NCBI RefSeq assembly: GCF_000332975.1
Contig: NZ_BANR01000004.1
Location: forward strand, 248,001 to 312,000
Direction: 5' to 3'
Length of the DNA: 64,000 nt
Source: Gordonia aichiensis NBRC 108223
Lineage (GTDB): Bacteria > Actinomycetota > Actinomycetes > Mycobacteriales > Mycobacteriaceae
A model generated the notes under the pieces. It ran no database searches and was not told the origin of the DNA. It was given only the letters and a program-made list of their open reading frames with translations. Both the position numbers and the translations under genes were made by a program. Positions 1-7,331 of the stretch are shown here, one piece after another (the first letter of the stretch is position 1; each line of letters starts with the position of its first letter).

Positions 1-152
1 TTGCGGTTGCGGTCGACCCACAACTGGCGGCGCAGATCACCTGGCGTCAAGACGTCGATGACCGCGAAGGAGATCAACATCAACAGCACCCCGACGCCCG
101 CATATGCGGCGGCGGAATATGCGTTGGTCGCAATCGTGTGGGCCGAGGTCAT
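1..152 (-). CDS. DUF350 family small membrane protein (partial)
   Basis: This is the N-terminal 50 codons of a membrane protein whose 3' end lies beyond the left edge of the window. The start is an ATG at 152 on the minus strand with GGGAG about 7 bp upstream. The peptide begins MTSAHTIATNAYSAAAYAGV and continues into one hydrophobic segment (GVLLMLISFAVIDVL) followed by a TPGDLRRQLWVDRN stretch. That pattern fits the DUF350 membrane family. Three coupled DUF genes precede it on the same strand. From memory, the conserved actinobacterial order is DUF4178-DUF2617-DUF4247-DUF350-polyamine aminopropyltransferase, so a speE-like gene is expected just outside the window. The biochemical function of DUF350 proteins is not established. 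Confidence 0.8.
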   Translation of the reverse strand, partial: MTSAHTIATNAYSAAAYAGVGVLLMLISFAVIDVLTPGDLRRQLWVDRNR

Positions 153-194
153 ATGTGTACTCCCGTATCTGCTGGTTGCTCTGGCGAGAATGCC

Positions 195-245
195 ATTGTC
201 GAGACGAAGCTATTGTCGAGACGAAGCTATTGTCGAGACGAAGCT
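195..245. repeat. Perfect 3 x 17-bp tandem repeat
   Basis: The 17-bp unit ATTGTCGAGACGAAGCT occurs three times without a mismatch at 195-211, 212-228 and 229-245. It fills most of the gap between the DUF4247 stop codon (244-246) and the DUF350 start codon (152), and its last two bases fall in that stop codon. A perfect short array like this is typically variable in copy number between strains. It would change the length of the intergenic mRNA between two otherwise coupled genes. Confidence 0.95.
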
Positions 246-957
246 ACTTTCCGGTGCCGCTGCCGCCGCCGCGGTTGGAGCTGCCCGATCCCGAGAAGTC
301 GGGGGTGGGGACCCAGAAGCCGCCGACGTAGCTGTGATAGTGGTTGTAGCCCGAGCGGTAGTCGCGACTGACCATCACTTTCGTTTTGCCTGCGGCATAA
401 GGGAAAAGGCCGATGAGGTAGCCGGGGTACTGCAGGAACTGTGTGCCCGCGATGTTGCCGGCGCCGCCGGAGTCGCCTGCTCGCTGATCGGTGGGGTTCT
501 GCGCGGAGGCGAGTTGCGCGGAGACACTCGCCGGGTCGCCGTCGGCGATGTATGCGTCGACGTCGGACTCGTCCAGCGAACTCTGGCGCTGGTAGTGGGA
601 TGTCACGTATGCGCGCGCGTCACCACCGGACGATCCCCGGAGTGCGCTCAGCCCGCATGATCCGAGTGCGATCAACGCGGCGAGCACGATCACAGCGATG
701 ATGACGTTGCGGACCCGCCGCATCGACCTCGCCGGGTCGGGCTTTCCCGCGCCAGTCGGCTGTTCCCCACCAGACGAACCTCCCGGATGTCCGCCGCCGG
801 GATGTTGACCGCCCGGATATCCGCCGCGTGGCTGCTGGCCGAACCCTTGGCCGCCGTGTCCTTGGCCGCCCTGTCCGTGGCCGGACCCGTGGCCGCCCCG
901 GCGCGGATCCTGGGCTCCGTCGTCACCGGGGTAGGGGCCCTGGGGTGGGTAGGTCAC
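244..957 (-). CDS. DUF4247 domain protein, membrane-anchored
   Basis: A 237-residue protein with a Gly/Pro/Gln/His-rich N-terminal arm of roughly 80 residues, a basic stretch (RSMRRVRN), one transmembrane segment (VIIAVIVLAALIALGSCGL) and an extracytoplasmic domain ending in a Gly/Ser-rich tail. The extracellular part carries the DUF4247-type region with AYVTSHYQ and YLIGLFPYAAGKTKVMVSRD. I chose the GTG at 957 because it overlaps the upstream DUF2617 stop as GTGA, which implies translational coupling; the same reading frame extends further upstream without a better start. The Cys after the membrane segment resembles a lipobox, but the N-terminal arm before it is too long for a normal lipoprotein signal. 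Function unknown. Confidence 0.75.
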   Translation of the reverse strand: MTYPPQGPYPGDDGAQDPRRGGHGSGHGQGGQGHGGQGFGQQPRGGYPGGQHPGGGHPGGSSGGEQPTGAGKPDPARSMRRVRNVIIAVIVLAALIALGSCGLSALRGSSGGDARAYVTSHYQRQSSLDESDVDAYIADGDPASVSAQLASAQNPTDQRAGDSGGAGNIAGTQFLQYPGYLIGLFPYAAGKTKVMVSRDYRSGYNHYHSYVGGFWVPTPDFSGSGSSNRGGGSGTGK

Positions 958-1481
958 GACAGCACCGCCAATGCGCCGCGGTCGAGTCGGCTCGAGGTGA
1001 TGACCACCTCGCCCGCCTGCGGATAGGTGTGCCAAGTGCGCCAGGTGAGCGCGTCGTCGTCGAAATCGCCGGTCACCGCGGTCACCGCGAGTGCGCTGCC
1101 GGGGAATCGGCCGAGCAGCGCGGGGAGCCCGGCGTTCGCGTGACCTTCGATCTCAGTCTCGATCTGCCCGAGCATGTCGGTCATCGCTCTCGGTGTGCAC
1201 TCGATGACCCGCGACGAGAACACGTAGCCGTCGGTCTGGAAACTATCCGGCAGTGCCGTCGTGATGTCGGGCAGGCAGGCGACGGTCTCGCACAACTCGT
1301 GCGCATCGTCGTGGACGACGATCTGGTGGCTGGCGCCGAGTAGTCGGATCGAGAATGTCAGCGTCCCGATGGTGTGGTCGGCCGTTGCGAGCGGCTCACG
1401 CGGGGCGGCGGTCAGTGAGAAGCCGAGTTGTCCGGCCCGCGTGTCGGAGAACTCGACATCGAGATCGGTGAACGGGCTCAC
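954..1481 (-). CDS. DUF2617 family protein
   Basis: A 175-residue soluble protein without a signal peptide or membrane segment. It matches the DUF2617 family in length and in its central region (TFSIRLLGASHQIVVHDD) and C-terminal region (WRTWHTYPQAGEVVITSSRL). The GTG start at 1481 overlaps the DUF4178 stop by 4 bp (GTGA), and its own stop overlaps the DUF4247 start in the same way, so the three proteins should be made in fixed ratio. Actinobacterial DUF2617 proteins are uncharacterised. The coupling to two membrane-anchored DUF proteins suggests a cytoplasmic partner of an envelope complex, which is inference. Confidence 0.8.
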   Translation of the reverse strand: MSPFTDLDVEFSDTRAGQLGFSLTAAPREPLATADHTIGTLTFSIRLLGASHQIVVHDDAHELCETVACLPDITTALPDSFQTDGYVFSSRVIECTPRAMTDMLGQIETEIEGHANAGLPALLGRFPGSALAVTAVTGDFDDDALTWRTWHTYPQAGEVVITSSRLDRGALAVLS

Positions 1482-2113
1482 TGCTGCTCCGGACCGGGGT
1501 TCGAGGGGTAGATGCGATACTCGGAGTGCGAGAGCACCTCGCCCCGGGCACACTCCCAGCCGCTGCCGTAGTCCTCGAACGACAATCGGTCGTTGCCCGC
1601 CTCGTAGTCGTGGTAGCGCATTCGACCGACCTGGGCCAGCCCGGTTGTCCCGAACGACGTGAACTGGGCATTGCCCGCCTCGTCGTCGACGTACCTGCGA
1701 CCGTCGAGGTCGACATACGCCGAACCGGGCGTGACGGTCACGCCGCGCAGTTCCCGCCACAGCACCACCTCGAGGTCAGGATCGTCCTCGACCGATATCC
1801 ACGCCTTGTTGCCGAGACCGGTGTCGAGGAAGTTCTCGGCCCACGAGAAGCCGTCCTGGGAGAGCCTCAGCGTCCCCCGGACCGCGTACGTTTCCCCGCG
1901 GATCTCGACGAGGTCACCGGGCTTGAGCCCGCGGGGGTCGCCGCGCACGGCGTCATCGTCGGCCGAGGAGAAGGGATCGCGTGGCTGGTAGGTCCGTGAG
2001 TACAGCGCCTCCCGCTCGGCTTGCTCGCGCTTGCGTTTACTCAAGACGTTGAAGACGAGCACGACGACGATGATCGCCAGCAACGCGATGACGATGATCA
2101 GCAGGAATTCCAT
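1478..2113 (-). CDS. DUF4178 domain protein
   Basis: A 211-residue protein that opens with a strongly hydrophobic N-terminal helix (FLLIIVIALLAIIVVVLVFN) followed by a charged, presumably cytoplasmic, segment (KRKREQAEREALY). The rest contains the DUF4178 beta-rich domain, with GDLVEIRGETYAVRGTLRL and FSWAENFLDTG as the recognisable blocks. It is the first gene of a minus-strand operon whose later members overlap by 4 bp. DUF4178 genes recur in this order beside a polyamine aminopropyltransferase in actinobacteria, but no activity is known. The start ATG is the first codon of the hydrophobic helix. Confidence 0.8.
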   Translation of the reverse strand: MEFLLIIVIALLAIIVVVLVFNVLSKRKREQAEREALYSRTYQPRDPFSSADDDAVRGDPRGLKPGDLVEIRGETYAVRGTLRLSQDGFSWAENFLDTGLGNKAWISVEDDPDLEVVLWRELRGVTVTPGSAYVDLDGRRYVDDEAGNAQFTSFGTTGLAQVGRMRYHDYEAGNDRLSFEDYGSGWECARGEVLSHSEYRIYPSNPGPEQQ

Positions 2114-2285
2114 TGCTCAGAGGATAGTGGGTGGGTCATTCCGGACATGTCAGCACTGTCGGCGTACCGAATGACGCCACCCGCGACCGATCACTGCGAA
2201 CCCAGGTCATCCGGTCGTTTCACATCACCGGTGCCGGCCGCGGCGCGTGGATCGCCGCCACGTGGCGCGCGACATCGGGATCGGT

Positions 2286-2317
2286 GAGGCGCGGATCGAG
2301 TTGTCTCTCCGCGCCTC
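2286..2317 (-). terminator. Stem-loop after the binding-protein gene
   Basis: GAGGCGCGGA (2286-2295) and TCCGCGCCTC (2308-2317) form a perfect 10-bp stem with a 12-nt loop, 42 nt downstream of the binding-protein stop on the minus strand. There is no clear U-tract, so termination is plausible but unproven. The remaining bases of the 2114-2358 gap contain nothing I recognise apart from the promoter region of the DUF4178 operon. Confidence 0.45.
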
Positions 2318-2358
2318 CCGAAACACTTCCCGCTGCCGGGCTCAGATCCTCCCGCGAC

Positions 2359-3558
2359 TCAGCGGATCTTGGTGTCGATGAACTGGGTCGAATAGATCTC
2401 GGTCGCCGGGATCTGTGCGGGCAGATCCGAGCCCGACTTGTTCAGCACAGGGATGAGCTCGTCGATGGACGTCTGTGCCTTGGTCATGTCGTATCCGCCC
2501 CAGACGCCCGCGGTGTCGGGTCCGATGACGCCCTTGTCCTTGAGGATCTTCGCCGAGTAGGCGGCCTCGCCCGCGCTGTACGGAGTGAACGACACGTCCT
2601 GCGACACCCAGTCGGTGATCGTCTTGTTGATGGCTTCTGGGGAGTTCACGTAGTTCTTGCCGGTCTGCTGGATCATCGGGACCAGCTTCTGCAGGCACGG
2701 AGTGAGCTTTTCCATCTTGTCCGGCCGCACACTGACGTTCGACGCATACACGTCGTAGCCTGCGTCGCGCACCATGGCGTAGGCGACGGGCTTGTTCCAC
2801 GACGGTGTCTCGTGCTCATAGGTGTACGGCTCGGAGTTGGCGAAGCCCTGCTGCGCGATGGAAGGGTCGCCGACGAAACGTGCTGGTGCGCCGTCATATC
2901 CGGTGTCGAGCTGGCTCTGCTTGATCAACCCCTTGGCGACCAACCACTGCGGGAACACCTGCTCCTTGGACACGAGAACGGTCGCGTTCGACTTCCCGAT
3001 GTCGGCGATCGTCTTCCATTCCGGATGCGTCTTGGGATCCCACATCAGGATCGACGGGTTGTACTGCAGCAGCGGTGTGAGTGCGACGACTCGCTGCTTG
3101 GCCGCTGCGGAGACGAGTTGGTCGCCGTGGACAAGCCCGAGGTCGATGCTGTCGTCGGCGTACATCGCTGACGGCACGGACTGGAAACCGATGGCGGGAC
3201 CGCCTGCACGCAAGGTGATGTCGACGCCGGTGTCCTTGCCGTCGTAGACGAGGGGACCGGTGGCCGACTTCTGGTTGGCGTCGACGTTGTAACCGGGACC
3301 CATCAATCCGATCACGCCTGCCATGTCGGACTGCGGCTGCCACTGAAGCTGAACCACAACGTTTTTCGGGCACACCGACGCCAGGTTGAACTCAGCGGGC
3401 GCCGGTGGGAGCGACGTCGCCGACTGCGAGGTCGAACTCGAATCGGTACAGCCCGCGAGCGCTGCAACACATGCAGATGCGGTCGCCGCGACGACGGCGG
3501 CGCGCACGGCCAGCGTGCGGCGAGTCGACGAGACACGTGATGACGGACGTGGGGACAT
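2359..3558 (-). CDS. ABC transporter substrate-binding lipoprotein (NMT1/SsuA-like)
   Basis: A 399-residue periplasmic-binding-type protein. It has a twin-arginine-like basic start and a lipobox (AALAGC, Cys37), so it should be exported and lipidated. The mature part has the NMT1/SsuA/ThiY layout: VVVQLQWQPQSDMAGVI near the N-terminus, a GLVHGDQLVSAAAKQ segment, a KTIADIG block typical of binding proteins for sulfonates, nitrate or pyrimidines, and a C-terminal helical half. I chose the ATG at 3558 because AGGAGAT lies 5 bp upstream; the longer reading frame has no such site. It is divergent from the ATPase and permease genes, which supplies the missing third component of that importer. The ligand cannot be read from the sequence. 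Confidence 0.85.
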   Translation of the reverse strand: MSPRPSSRVSSTRRTLAVRAAVVAATASACVAALAGCTDSSSTSQSATSLPPAPAEFNLASVCPKNVVVQLQWQPQSDMAGVIGLMGPGYNVDANQKSATGPLVYDGKDTGVDITLRAGGPAIGFQSVPSAMYADDSIDLGLVHGDQLVSAAAKQRVVALTPLLQYNPSILMWDPKTHPEWKTIADIGKSNATVLVSKEQVFPQWLVAKGLIKQSQLDTGYDGAPARFVGDPSIAQQGFANSEPYTYEHETPSWNKPVAYAMVRDAGYDVYASNVSVRPDKMEKLTPCLQKLVPMIQQTGKNYVNSPEAINKTITDWVSQDVSFTPYSAGEAAYSAKILKDKGVIGPDTAGVWGGYDMTKAQTSIDELIPVLNKSGSDLPAQIPATEIYSTQFIDTKIR

Positions 3559-3876
3559 GGTGATCTCCTGCTTGGGAATCGGTGAACGAAGGCCGACGAC
3601 GTCGGCCAGTTGGACTGAATTACATGTAAATGTAGGGGCTGCGACGCAAGAGTGCGAGTTGTCTGCATGTAAGTCGCAAACGGCTGCCGACGCAGCAGAA
3701 ATAGCTTCTGACATGCGTCTATTACCGCGCAGATCAGCCAGAACCCGATGGTGCGCTGCAGGTATGTCACACACTGTTTACGCGACGACACCTCGACGCA
3801 ATGCATGTAATCAAGAATCAAATTACGAAATACCGTCCACCTCTACATGTAGGCACTCTCACATGCCCCGGCTCTG
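3559..3876. promoter_or_regulatory. Divergent promoter region with repeated TACATGTA-type sites
   Basis: This 318-bp gene-free stretch is less GC-rich than its surroundings and separates the binding-protein gene from the ABC operon. It contains TACATGTA at 3621-3628 and again at 3844-3851 (inside the 10-bp palindrome CTACATGTAG, 3843-3852), plus GCATGTAA at 3665-3672 and 3803-3810. One palindrome lies near each divergent gene. The regulator gene four positions into the operon encodes a GntR/FCD protein, whose family commonly binds short A/T-rich palindromes, so it is the obvious candidate ligand-sensing repressor. The assignment is inference. Confidence 0.55.
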
Positions 3877-4665
3877 ATGGATACACCCATGAACCTGATC
3901 GACACCGTCAATGACGCAGACGCCAGGCATCTCACCAAAGGTGTGATGATCTCGGCGTCGGGCGTTTCGAAACAGTTCGACTCCGGCACCGTCGCCCTGG
4001 CGGATGTCGACCTCGACATCGATCGCGGCGACTTCGTCGCGATCGTCGGGCCGTCCGGCTGTGGCAAGTCGACCCTCCTGCGGATGGCCGCGGGACTCGA
4101 GGCGCCGACGACAGGAAGCGTCGCTCTCGCCACCGACTCGGTGGGCGTGATCTTCCAGGAACCCACACTTTTGCCATGGCGCTCGGTGCAGGCCAACGTC
4201 GAATTGTGCGCAGAACTCGCCGGTGACTCGCGGTCGGTTCGTCGCACACGGGCGCAGACCGCCATCGATGCGGTCGGGCTCACCGGTTTCGAGAAGCAAC
4301 TGCCGCGCACCCTATCGGGTGGCATGAAGATGCGAGTGTCGTTGGCGCGCATGCTCACCAAGGAGCCGGAAGTCATGCTCCTCGATGAACCGTTCGGTGC
4401 TCTCGACGAGATGACCCGCCTCGACATGCAGGCAGAGTTGCTGCGTCTCTACGGCGATCGCGGATTCACCGCACTGTTCATCACCCACTCGATGTCGGAG
4501 GCGGTCTTCCTCGCCAACCGTGTGATCGTGATGTCGGCGCGCCCGGGACGTATTGCAGCCGACATCCGAATCGACCTGCCCTATCCCCGCCGGCCAGAAG
4601 TGCGCTTCGACCCGACCTTCACGTCGTACGTCGCCACGATCTCCGAAACCCTCCGAGGTGTCTGA
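3877..4665 (+). CDS. ABC transporter ATP-binding protein (SsuB/TauB type)
   Basis: A 262-residue ATPase with all the core motifs: Walker A GPSGCGKST, Q-loop VIFQEPTLLPW, ABC signature LSGGM, Walker B VMLLDEPFGALDE and switch His in LFITHSMSEA. The LLPWRSVQANV and PFGALDEMTR wording is characteristic of the nitrate/sulfonate/taurine/pyrimidine importer branch. The ATG at 3877 is used, but the weak translation signals there leave an ATG at 3946 (just before ISASGVSKQF) as an alternative. Its stop overlaps the permease start (TGATG). Together with the permease and the divergent lipoprotein it forms a complete importer. Confidence 0.9.
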   Translation: MDTPMNLIDTVNDADARHLTKGVMISASGVSKQFDSGTVALADVDLDIDRGDFVAIVGPSGCGKSTLLRMAAGLEAPTTGSVALATDSVGVIFQEPTLLPWRSVQANVELCAELAGDSRSVRRTRAQTAIDAVGLTGFEKQLPRTLSGGMKMRVSLARMLTKEPEVMLLDEPFGALDEMTRLDMQAELLRLYGDRGFTALFITHSMSEAVFLANRVIVMSARPGRIAADIRIDLPYPRRPEVRFDPTFTSYVATISETLRGV

Positions 4666-5585
4666 TGACCATCACATCGACTGTATCGACACAGAATTCG
4701 ACATCGCCGGCTGTCGGCGCTTCCGCGGCCGAGTCGTCGGCCGCCCGCTCGTCGACGGTCTCGTCGACCGGAGGAGGGTCGACGCCGGGCACGAATCGGT
4801 CGTCGGCGAGATCCCGACTGCGGCGTGTGCTGCGCATGGTCGTGCCGCCCGCGGTGTCACTGGCCGTGGCGATCGGCCTCTGGTATCTGGTCAGCATGGT
4901 GATCCTGAGTCCGCAGCGAAGGTTCCTGCTGCCTCCGCCGCATGAGGTGCTCACCAAGTCACTACTCGACAAAGCCCACGTCAACCCGATGCTCGATGCA
5001 CTGTGGGTGACCGCGAAGGTGAGCCTCGTCGGATTCGTATTCGCCGCGCTGATCGGCGTCGCGGTCGGCGTGTTGATGAGTCGTGGCTCGTTGATGGAAC
5101 GAGCCATCTATCCCTGGGCCGTTGTGCTGCAGGTCATTCCGGTACTCGCAATCGTCCCGCTGATCGGCCTGTGGTTCGGCTACGGCATGGTCGCGCGGAC
5201 CATCGTGTGCGTCATCATCGCGATCTTCCCGATCATCGCCAACACGCACTTCGGACTCACCTCCGTCGACCGCGGCATGCACGAATTGTTCACCCTGTCG
5301 AAAGCATCCCGCATTCAGCGACTGACCAAACTGGAGTTCCCCGCGGCACTTCCAGCAATGATGACCGGGTTCCGCACGGCATCGGGGCTCGTCGTGGTCG
5401 GTGCGATCATCGGCGACATGTTCTTCGCCAAGGGCGAGCCGGGCATCGGAACCCTGCTCGATGTGTATCGCGCACGACTGCAGTCCGACGACCTCATCGG
5501 CGCGATCGTCCTCGCCTCGCTGTTCGGCATCGCCGTCTTCGCGGTGTTCAGCGTCCTCAATTCGGTAGTCGCGCGTCGTCGCTGA
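4665..5585 (+). CDS. ABC transporter permease (SsuC/TauC type)
   Basis: A 306-residue inner-membrane permease. The first 45 residues are a Ser/Thr-rich, probably disordered cytoplasmic arm, followed by about six transmembrane helices. The EAA loop that contacts the ATPase is seen as LEFPAALPAMMTGFRTASG. The ATG overlaps the ATPase stop, with GAGGTG about 4 bp upstream. A dioxygenase gene follows 32 bp later. The family is the NMT1-type importer group, so the substrate is likely a small nitrogen-, sulfur- or phosphorus-containing organic compound; which one is not visible. Confidence 0.88.
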   Translation: MTITSTVSTQNSTSPAVGASAAESSAARSSTVSSTGGGSTPGTNRSSARSRLRRVLRMVVPPAVSLAVAIGLWYLVSMVILSPQRRFLLPPPHEVLTKSLLDKAHVNPMLDALWVTAKVSLVGFVFAALIGVAVGVLMSRGSLMERAIYPWAVVLQVIPVLAIVPLIGLWFGYGMVARTIVCVIIAIFPIIANTHFGLTSVDRGMHELFTLSKASRIQRLTKLEFPAALPAMMTGFRTASGLVVVGAIIGDMFFAKGEPGIGTLLDVYRARLQSDDLIGAIVLASLFGIAVFAVFSVLNSVVARRR

Positions 5586-5617
5586 CTCGCAGCCCCACAA
5601 CAGAGAAGAGTCGAAAC

Positions 5618-6661
5618 ATGTTCAGCGTTCCCATCATCGACATTTCCGCGTACGTGAATCCGGAGGGTACGTCCGACGAACGTGCCGAGGTCGCGCGACA
5701 ACTCGACGAGGCCGCAACGACCGTCGGCTTCATGCAGATCATCGGACACGGCATCGATCAGCGCGTGATCGACGGGCTCACCGGAGCACTCGACGCCTTC
5801 TACGAGTTGCCGCTCGAGGTCAAGAAGAACTACACCCGTCCCGGCGAGAACCGAGGCTACAGCCCGCCCAAGAGCGAATCGTTGAGTATGAGTCTCGGTG
5901 TGGCAGCTGCCAATCAGATGAACGACTTCTACGAGGCGTTCACCGTGGGGTCCGAGCGCTCGTGGTACGCGGCCGACGGCCTTCCCGAACCGAGCTATCC
6001 CGACAATACGTGGCCCGACGATACGGTGGCGACCTTCCGCCCAGCCGTCGAGGAGTGGTTCGCCGCAGCGCGAGGGGTGTCGCGAGTGTTGTTGCGCGCC
6101 TTCGCAGAAGGGCTCGGCCTCGCTGCCGACTACTTCGACACGATGACCGATCACTCCATCGATGCACTCAAGATGAACAACTACACCCTGCCCGAAGGCG
6201 AGATCGAACTCGCCGGTGAGCTCACCGGGATGGGGGCGCACACCGACTTCGGCATCGTGACCGTGCTGTGGGCCGACCAGGTTCCCGGGCTTCAGGTGCT
6301 CGACCACGAGGGTGTGTGGCACGACGTGCAACCCGCAGACGGCGCGCTGATCGTGAATCTCGGCGACGCGATGGCGCGGTGGACCAACGACCGGTGGCGC
6401 TCGACCATCCATCGCGTCGACCCGCCGGTGGTCGACGGACGCATCATCCGACGTCGCTCGGCGGCCTTCTTCTTCGACGGCAACCACGACGCCGTCATCG
6501 AGACACTTCCCGGTTGCTCGCGGACCGACCAGCCCGGCTACCCACCGATCACCATCGCCGACAACATCAACGCCAAGCTCGCAGGCATGAAGCAGGGCAT
6601 CGCACCCAAGGATGCGCAGCGCGAGGCTCAGCGATTGACCTCGGCGCATTCGGGCCGGTAG
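5618..6661 (+). CDS. Isopenicillin N synthase-like 2OG-Fe(II) dioxygenase
   Basis: A 347-residue member of the iron/2-oxoglutarate dioxygenase superfamily. It starts with the DIOX_N-type block (VPIIDISAYV, then GFMQIIGHGI). The catalytic facial triad is intact: His208 and Asp210 (GAHTDFG) and His265 (TIHRVDPP). The 2-oxoglutarate-binding RxS motif is at about residues 279-281 (RRRSAAFFFDGN). The start ATG has AGAGAAGAG about 7 bp upstream. Family enzymes hydroxylate or desaturate small molecules; some release phosphate, sulfite or a nucleobase substituent. Its place between an importer and a regulator suggests it acts on the imported compound, which is inference. Confidence 0.88.
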   Translation: MFSVPIIDISAYVNPEGTSDERAEVARQLDEAATTVGFMQIIGHGIDQRVIDGLTGALDAFYELPLEVKKNYTRPGENRGYSPPKSESLSMSLGVAAANQMNDFYEAFTVGSERSWYAADGLPEPSYPDNTWPDDTVATFRPAVEEWFAAARGVSRVLLRAFAEGLGLAADYFDTMTDHSIDALKMNNYTLPEGEIELAGELTGMGAHTDFGIVTVLWADQVPGLQVLDHEGVWHDVQPADGALIVNLGDAMARWTNDRWRSTIHRVDPPVVDGRIIRRRSAAFFFDGNHDAVIETLPGCSRTDQPGYPPITIADNINAKLAGMKQGIAPKDAQREAQRLTSAHSGR

Positions 6662-6674
6662 GGCATTACGCTCG

Positions 6675-7331
6675 ATGACCGTGACGGTTGCAGGCGGCGA
6701 GGGCGCATTGCTGACACAGTCGGTCGTGCGCCGGCTGCGCGACGAGATCTTCGCAGGCCAGATGGCGCCGGGTACCCCATTGAGTGTGCCGGGTCTCGCC
6801 GCGCGACTCGAGGTGTCGCGGAGCCCGGTCCGCGAGGCCGTGCAGCAACTCGTCGTCGAAGGACTCGCCGAGTACACGCCGCGCGTCGGCGCGAAGGTGG
6901 CGGTGCTCGACGAGGACAGCCTCCGACACGTCTTCGAGGTCCGTGAGGTGCTCGACGGCCTGGCTGCCCGCCAGGCCGTCGAACGCCTCACCTACGCCGA
7001 CATCGACGATCTCTGGAAGCGCATCCGTGCACAGGAGGATCTGCTCACGGGTCCCGCCGACCACAAGCGCGACGCCCAACTCGACCTGGAATTCCACACC
7101 GCGGTGCGATCGCTGTCAGGCAACAAACCACTGTGCGACGCATTGCTGAAACTCGACACGCAGTCGCACCTGTACCGCTCCGACATGTGGGGCCACGATG
7201 TGAACAGGCGTCTGTCGGTGACCGAACATCGACGGCTCGTCGCGGCCCTCGAGGCGGGTGACGCCGAGGGTGCGCAGGCTGCGGCCCAGGCGCACGCCGC
7301 GGGTGTGCTGGTACGGCTGCTGCGCTCGTGA
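6675..7331 (+). CDS. GntR/FCD-family transcriptional regulator
   Basis: A 218-residue regulator. Residues about 14-75 are the GntR winged helix (QSVVRRLRDEIFAGQMAPGT, then LAARLEVSRSPVREAVQQL). The rest is an all-helical FCD ligand-binding domain with the family's metal-binding pattern (LDLEFHTAV, EHRRLVAALEAGD). It follows the dioxygenase by 13 bp and overlaps the next gene by 4 bp (GTGA), so it belongs to the operon and probably autoregulates it. The repeated TACATGTA-type sites at 3621-3852 are the candidate operators. The effector is likely the imported compound or its oxidation product. Confidence 0.85.
   Translation: MTVTVAGGEGALLTQSVVRRLRDEIFAGQMAPGTPLSVPGLAARLEVSRSPVREAVQQLVVEGLAEYTPRVGAKVAVLDEDSLRHVFEVREVLDGLAARQAVERLTYADIDDLWKRIRAQEDLLTGPADHKRDAQLDLEFHTAVRSLSGNKPLCDALLKLDTQSHLYRSDMWGHDVNRRLSVTEHRRLVAALEAGDAEGAQAAAQAHAAGVLVRLLRS

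Noticed and set aside
1..660. 219-residue plus-strand frame at the left edge
   Set aside because: It is antisense to the DUF4247 and DUF350 genes, and part of it is made by the 17-bp tandem repeat.
5315..6991. 558-residue minus-strand reading frame across the dioxygenase gene
   Set aside because: It is the antisense shadow of an intact 2OG-Fe(II) dioxygenase; its composition is Arg/His-rich and it has no motif.
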